Position numbers and translations under genes: made by a program. Below are positions 60,887 through 64,000 of a DNA stretch of 64,000 nt, in pieces. This DNA is from Microbacterium ulmi. GTDB taxonomy: Bacteria; Actinomycetota; Actinomycetes; Actinomycetales; Microbacteriaceae. How positions within the stretch are numbered: the first letter of the stretch is position 1; each line of letters opens with the position of its first letter. The DNA lies in assembly GCF_011759705.1 (NCBI RefSeq), contig NZ_JAAOZF010000001.1, positions 1,361,152-1,425,151 on the forward strand, given 5' to 3'. Under the pieces are notes generated by a model. It was not told the origin of the DNA and searched no databases. It worked only from the letters and a program-made list of their open reading frames with translations.

Positions 60887-61314
60887 CGACGCCGACTCAC
60901 TCCAGATGTGGCCGCAGGTAGGTCGCCAAAGCACATCGTACGGGTGAGGTGGTGCCGGACAGCCTTGGATGCGCATGGCAGCGTCTGGCCGATCGAAGCC
61001 CAGTCCCGCTCGCCCGGGCCAAGGCGAGCGACCGCGAACTCCTGGCGAACCGAATGTCGGTATCGGAGCGAGGTGACACTAGGTGTCACGTTCATGGGCA
61101 TGCTTTGGGCGATCCGGACCGTTGTTGTCGTGACACTTTCCTGACCGTGGGCGCTGGCACCGCGCTTCCAGCTCACGCTGCCAGCGTGGTGGCCCAGAGA
61201 GCACGCGCATCCGACCCAAACATCGCCGCGTCGTCGGAAACGACGCGCACGTGGTGGGATGGCTCGATTCCCGGAAACACGGCTGCTGTCGGTGCCGCGA
61301 CGTACACTTGGTGC
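60887..61314. other. 428-base stretch without a convincing gene
   Basis: No frame gives recognisable protein on either strand. On the minus strand a short HTH-like stretch (WASIGQTLPCASKAVRHHLT) is visible but lies in an otherwise unmatched frame. The stretch contains the dyad at 61073-61089 and a further TGACAC half-site near 61130. It may be degraded DNA. Confidence 0.5.
61073..61089. promoter_or_regulatory. Dyad GTGACAC-TAG-GTGTCAC
   Basis: Perfect 7-bp arms around TAG. The half-site TGACAC is shared with the paired dyads at 12191-12217, there with a different spacer. It lies about 225 bases before the next toxin-antitoxin pair. The binding protein is unknown. Confidence 0.4.
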
Positions 61315-61584
61315 ATGACGCCCACCGCAGCCGAAGTGCTGGAAAGCGCGAAGACGCTCTCCCCGGCAGAGCGCGCGGAGATCGCCGAGGAACTGGTGCT
61401 CACGATGCACGCCGACGATGTCGACGATGCCGTCCGGCTCGCGGCGTTGCGCGCAGCGATCGATGTCGCTGTGAGGAGCGCCGACGTAGGCGAGGCTATC
61501 CGCGTCCCGGCCGGGGGCACGCGCGAGTTCGTCCGCGAACTGGGGCGAGAAGCCACCCGGCTCGTCGACTCCCGCACGGCGTGA
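61315..61584 (+). CDS. Addiction-module antitoxin-like protein
   Basis: An 89-residue helical protein (TPTAAEVLESAKTLSPAERA, then EIAEELVLTM) of the short putative addiction-module type. A C-terminal stretch (REFVRELGREATRLVD) follows. It overlaps the RelE/ParE-like toxin by four bases (GTGA). Confidence 0.82.
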   Translation: MTPTAAEVLESAKTLSPAERAEIAEELVLTMHADDVDDAVRLAALRAAIDVAVRSADVGEAIRVPAGGTREFVRELGREATRLVDSRTA

Positions 61585-61934
61585 CCCGCCCCTACGAGGT
61601 CACCCCGCACGCGCGAGCGGACATCGTCGGGATCCTCATCACCTCGTACGACAAGTTCGGCTGGCGCATCCGGGACGGTTACGAGGAACTCATCGCCACG
61701 GCGATCGACGCCATCGTCGAGGACCCCAGCCAGGCCGGTGTGCAAGAGCGCCCCGACCTTGGCCGGGGCATCTGCGCGTGGCACCTTCGGCTGAGCAGGG
61801 ACAGCGTCCCCGAGGACGTTCGGCGAATCATCACGCCCCGACACATCGTGTTCTTCCGCGAAGCAGGAGATGACGTACAGATCCTCCGGGTGCTACACGA
61901 GGCGATGAACCTCATCGAGCAGCGCTACCTGTGA
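61581..61934 (+). CDS. RelE/ParE-family toxin
   Basis: A 117-residue protein with the RelE/ParE pattern: YEVTPHARADIVGILITSYD (first helix), QERPDLGRGICAWHLRLSRD and RRIITPRHIVFFREAGDDVQ, LRVLHEAMN at the end. It would be an mRNA interferase or gyrase poison. GTG start in the antitoxin stop. Confidence 0.88.
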   Translation: MTRPYEVTPHARADIVGILITSYDKFGWRIRDGYEELIATAIDAIVEDPSQAGVQERPDLGRGICAWHLRLSRDSVPEDVRRIITPRHIVFFREAGDDVQILRVLHEAMNLIEQRYL

Positions 61935-62015
61935 GTGGCACCCTGAACCGGTCGTTCGGGCGACTTCACCCCGGAGACGGGCCGTGGATCGGGCTCTTGA
62001 CACTGTTGTTCGCGG

Positions 62016-62499
62016 CCCGAGAAGCGCACGCACGACTACTTCCGGCACGACACCACGAGCCTGTTCGCGGCGATGAACGTCGAAGACGGCACCGTGATCG
62101 CCTCCACCCATCGCCGGCACCGGGCGACAGAGTTCAAGAAGTCCCTGGCCAAGATCGACCAGCAGGTGCCCGAGAGCCTCGACGTCCACGTGGTCTGCGA
62201 CAACTACGGCACCCACAAGCACCCGACCGTGAAGACCTTGCTGGGAAAGCACCCCCGGTTCCACATGCACTTCACGCCGACATACTCTTCGTGGATCAAC
62301 GAGGTCAAACGGCTCTTCGCCGAGGTCACCCGCGACCTCCTGCAACGCTCCGATCACCGCAGCGTCCAGGCGCTCGAGAAGGACCTGGGTCAAGGCATGG
62401 AACGAGAACCCGAAGCCCTTCATCTGGACCAAGACCGCCGACCAGATCCTCGAATCCCTCGGACGACTATTGCAACGAACTAACGGCGCGGGACACTAG
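62016..62499 (+). pseudogene. IS630-family transposase remnant
   Basis: From 62016 the frame reads PEKRTHDYFRHDTTSLFAAM and then LDVHVVCDNYGTHKHPTVKT and FTPTYSSWINEVKRLFAEVT, the DDE catalytic end of IS630-type transposases. The N-terminal HTH and first Asp are missing. At about 62382-62388 the frame is lost; the family ending TWVKAWNENPKPFIWTKTAD then reappears in another frame and stops at TAG 62497-62499. The element is truncated and frameshifted, hence inactive. The right end GGCGCGGGACACTAG may be its terminal repeat. Confidence 0.88.
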
Positions 62500-62535
62500 T
62501 GACGCGACAACGACGTGTCGGAACGCGGGACCTCT

Positions 62536-62967
62536 CTATGACCGCGGAACCTGAAGCGCAGGGAGTCCAGGATCATCAAGCTCGAAGGACAGAAGCCCTT
62601 CTGCGGCCGCATCTGTGCAGACCACCGCATCAATGCGACGGACGCACGCTAGGTCGAGGAGGTAGACAGCATCCTCCTCCGTGTAGGAAGTGAGTGAGCC
62701 CGCCCCGGGATGCTCCTGAAGGGCAGAAATCCAGGTTGCTGCATCGACACAGGCGTCAAGCGTCGAGAGGATCGCCGTATCGCTCGTCGTCGCTTCTCTC
62801 TCAGCGTCGACCATGGCGTCTGCGCATGCTTGCGGGGTCGTTGATGACTCGGGAATCGCTGCTGAATAAGAAACAGTTGGCGATGCAGAGCATGCGCTCA
62901 GACAGCCACCCAATGCCAAGAGTGAGACCGAGAGCGCCACTGCGTGCACCACGTCGCCAGACTTCAC
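62536..62967 (-). CDS. Putative lipoprotein of unknown function
   Basis: A 143-residue protein with an N-terminal hydrophobic signal (VALSVSLLALGGCLSACSAS) holding a lipobox at LGGC or LSAC. The mature part has five further Cys (including QACADAMV, LDACVDAATW, LDLACVRRIDAVVCTDA), suggesting disulfides outside the membrane. The GTG start is uncertain. No family recognised. Confidence 0.7.
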   Translation of the reverse strand: MKSGDVVHAVALSVSLLALGGCLSACSASPTVSYSAAIPESSTTPQACADAMVDAEREATTSDTAILSTLDACVDAATWISALQEHPGAGSLTSYTEEDAVYLLDLACVRRIDAVVCTDAAAEGLLSFELDDPGLPALQVPRS

Positions 62968-63150
62968 ACTGCTCAGTATGGGGGCGATCCGGGATCGTGC
63001 TTGACACCTGTGGATCGCTGTGATCGAGCCCGTGCACGCGGGGGCATTCGCCGGCAGGGCGCTTCATGGGGCGGCATGACGGTGGGGTTCAGCATCGGCG
63101 CAAGTGGCCTGTCCCTGTACACCTGTCCCTCTACGTCGCTGGGAGCGGTC

Positions 63151-63516
63151 ATGGTGCAACATCGAACGCTTGGGGGCAGCAACGCGGCATCTGCCGAGCG
63201 AAGCAACTCCTCGACAGGCGGCTCTCGTGGATCATCTGCTGATCCCATCGAGCAAGCCCGGGTAGTGCTTGGCGGAGCCTACACATATGAGACGGTCGAA
63301 TCAGTCACGACGGCGGCGCTCGCGGCAACGGGGACTACGGTCTCAAACGAGAACTTCTCTCGCGCGTGGAGTGCCGTCCTCAAGGTAACGGACGGCGTGC
63401 AAGGCGTCGCCCCGATGGACGTCATGTCATGCGTTGCGAACACCATGTCAGACAGTGGTTTCGACTTCCCCGAGGCGGCGGCACTGTGCGCGACCATGCT
63501 CCACTCAGGTGGGTAG
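63151..63516 (+). CDS. Hypothetical protein
   Basis: A 121-residue protein from ATG 63151, with GGGAG six bases upstream. The Ser-rich N-terminus (SNSSTGGSRGSS) is probably disordered. The rest is helical (DPIEQARVVLGGAYTYETVE; PMDVMSCVANTMSDSGFDFP). No family recognised. The 292 bases to the next gene hold only the ArsR promoter at their end. Confidence 0.6.
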   Translation: MVQHRTLGGSNAASAERSNSSTGGSRGSSADPIEQARVVLGGAYTYETVESVTTAALAATGTTVSNENFSRAWSAVLKVTDGVQGVAPMDVMSCVANTMSDSGFDFPEAAALCATMLHSGG

Positions 63517-63771
63517 GTCGCTCCTCATAGGTCGGGATTGTTCCGCGTGTCGGGGGCGCCCCTGATCTGCTTTGCGATGTCGACCGGCCGCACTTCGGCG
63601 CCTCCCCTCGGCACGCAGCCCTGCGCGCGCCCGCTGCTGATGTTGCTGGTGCAAGAGCTCGTCGACAGGACCCGCCTCGGCCTTTCATTGCATCTGGTGC
63701 AGCGACAAATCTCGCCAGTGCAACGTAAGGCCCGATAGTGCAACGGGAACGCAATCCCGACAGGAAGGGGG

Positions 63772-63817
63772 TTGACGACGGCACTCGCACGGTCTAACGT
63801 ACAACCAAATGGTTGTA
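63772..63817 (+). promoter_or_regulatory. Promoter and operator of the terminal ArsR gene
   Basis: TTGACG (63772-63777), 17-bp spacer, TAACGT (63795-63800), and ATG eight bases later at 63809. The inverted repeat TACAACC-AAAT-GGTTGTA (63800-63817) covers the start of transcription and the start codon. CAACC/GGTTG dyads of this type are common in front of ArsR genes paired with SRPBCC genes in actinobacteria. Confidence 0.75.
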
Positions 63818-64000
63818 GAAAATGGACTCACTGATGATGCGACGGACCGGCTCTTCCACGCGCTGGCCGCGACGACGCGCCGCGACATCCTGCGCCGGAC
63901 GATCGAGCGCGAGCAGTCGGTGTCGGCCCTCGCGGCCGAGTACGACATGTCGTTCGCCGCGGTGCAGAAGCACGTCGCCGTGCTGGAGGCGGCCCGGCTC
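63809..64000 (+). CDS. ArsR-family regulator, 3' end outside window
   Basis: 64 codons to the edge, reading LFHALAATTRRDILRRTIER, then VSALAAEYDMSFAAVQKHVA, a winged HTH of the ArsR family without visible Cys. It resembles regulators that control an adjacent SRPBCC or AHSA1-type gene. What follows is beyond the window. Confidence 0.85.
   Translation, partial: MVVENGLTDDATDRLFHALAATTRRDILRRTIEREQSVSALAAEYDMSFAAVQKHVAVLEAARL

Noticed and set aside
60908..61144. 78-codon plus-strand frame in the gap after the DHFR-fold gene
   Set aside because: No ribosome site, no recognisable sequence, and it crosses the dyad at 61073-61089.

Overview
The window reads as chromosomal DNA of a high-GC Gram-positive actinobacterium, most likely Microbacteriaceae and close to Microbacterium. 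The evidence is the very GC-rich codon use, the many GGATGCC/GGCATCC heptamers, a mismatch-specific NucS endonuclease, a six-gene Mrp antiporter operon with MrpA and MrpB fused, an LPxTG-type surface protein, mycothiol-era ArsC proteins, and many start codons placed 6-8 bases behind a TAnnnT box (leaderless mRNAs). Genus is an inference; no rRNA gene is present.

Region 1 (1-45.5 kb) is mostly housekeeping and ordinary cell-envelope DNA. It runs: a HAD phosphatase, nucS, an MFS exporter divergent from a LacI regulator with a shared operator, a polytopic membrane protein, the mrpA-G operon (5.96-12.19 kb), a broken PIN-toxin gene, an ECF sigma factor with a Cys-bearing membrane partner and a large FtsX-type ABC exporter (12.5-17.4 kb), a penicillin-acylase-family hydrolase, a TetR/pseudo-ABC/YhgE-Pip operon with a 26-bp palindromic operator, argG, a von Willebrand A surface protein, a Pr6Pr membrane protein, purA, a lactonase, an AI-2E-type permease, chorismate mutase, a second sigma/Cys-partner pair, a YtrA-type GntR/ABC operon, a patatin/acyltransferase operon, two tandem paralogous membrane proteins, an unlisted 45-residue membrane protein, purL and a toxin-antitoxin pair.

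Region 2 (45.5-64 kb) is accessory. It begins with a large LuxR-family ATPase regulator broken by a one-base frameshift. Next is a run of small enzymes: two alpha/beta hydrolases, a RidA-like protein with a large internal deletion, an NTF2-like protein, a DUF4396 protein and a 3-hydroxyacyl-CoA dehydrogenase. Then comes an arsenic island (52.7-58.2 kb): arsR, flavoprotein, arsN1-type acetyltransferase, an ArsR-ArsC fusion, two more ArsC proteins and an aquaporin. It ends in a truncated flavoprotein gene at a recombination junction with a MarR/SRPBCC module. After it come two more toxin-antitoxin pairs, a DHFR-fold reductase, a broken IS630-type transposase, a lipoprotein, and an ArsR regulator running off the right edge.

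The most distinctive logic is regulatory. Several repressors sit behind operators that overlap leaderless promoters. The two promoters of the second ars operon share one 16-base dyad. The ArsR half of the ArsR-ArsC fusion has no cysteine, so arsenic sensing may rest on the fused reductase. No arsenite pump (Acr3/ArsB) is visible, leaving the aquaporin as the only candidate exit route in the window.
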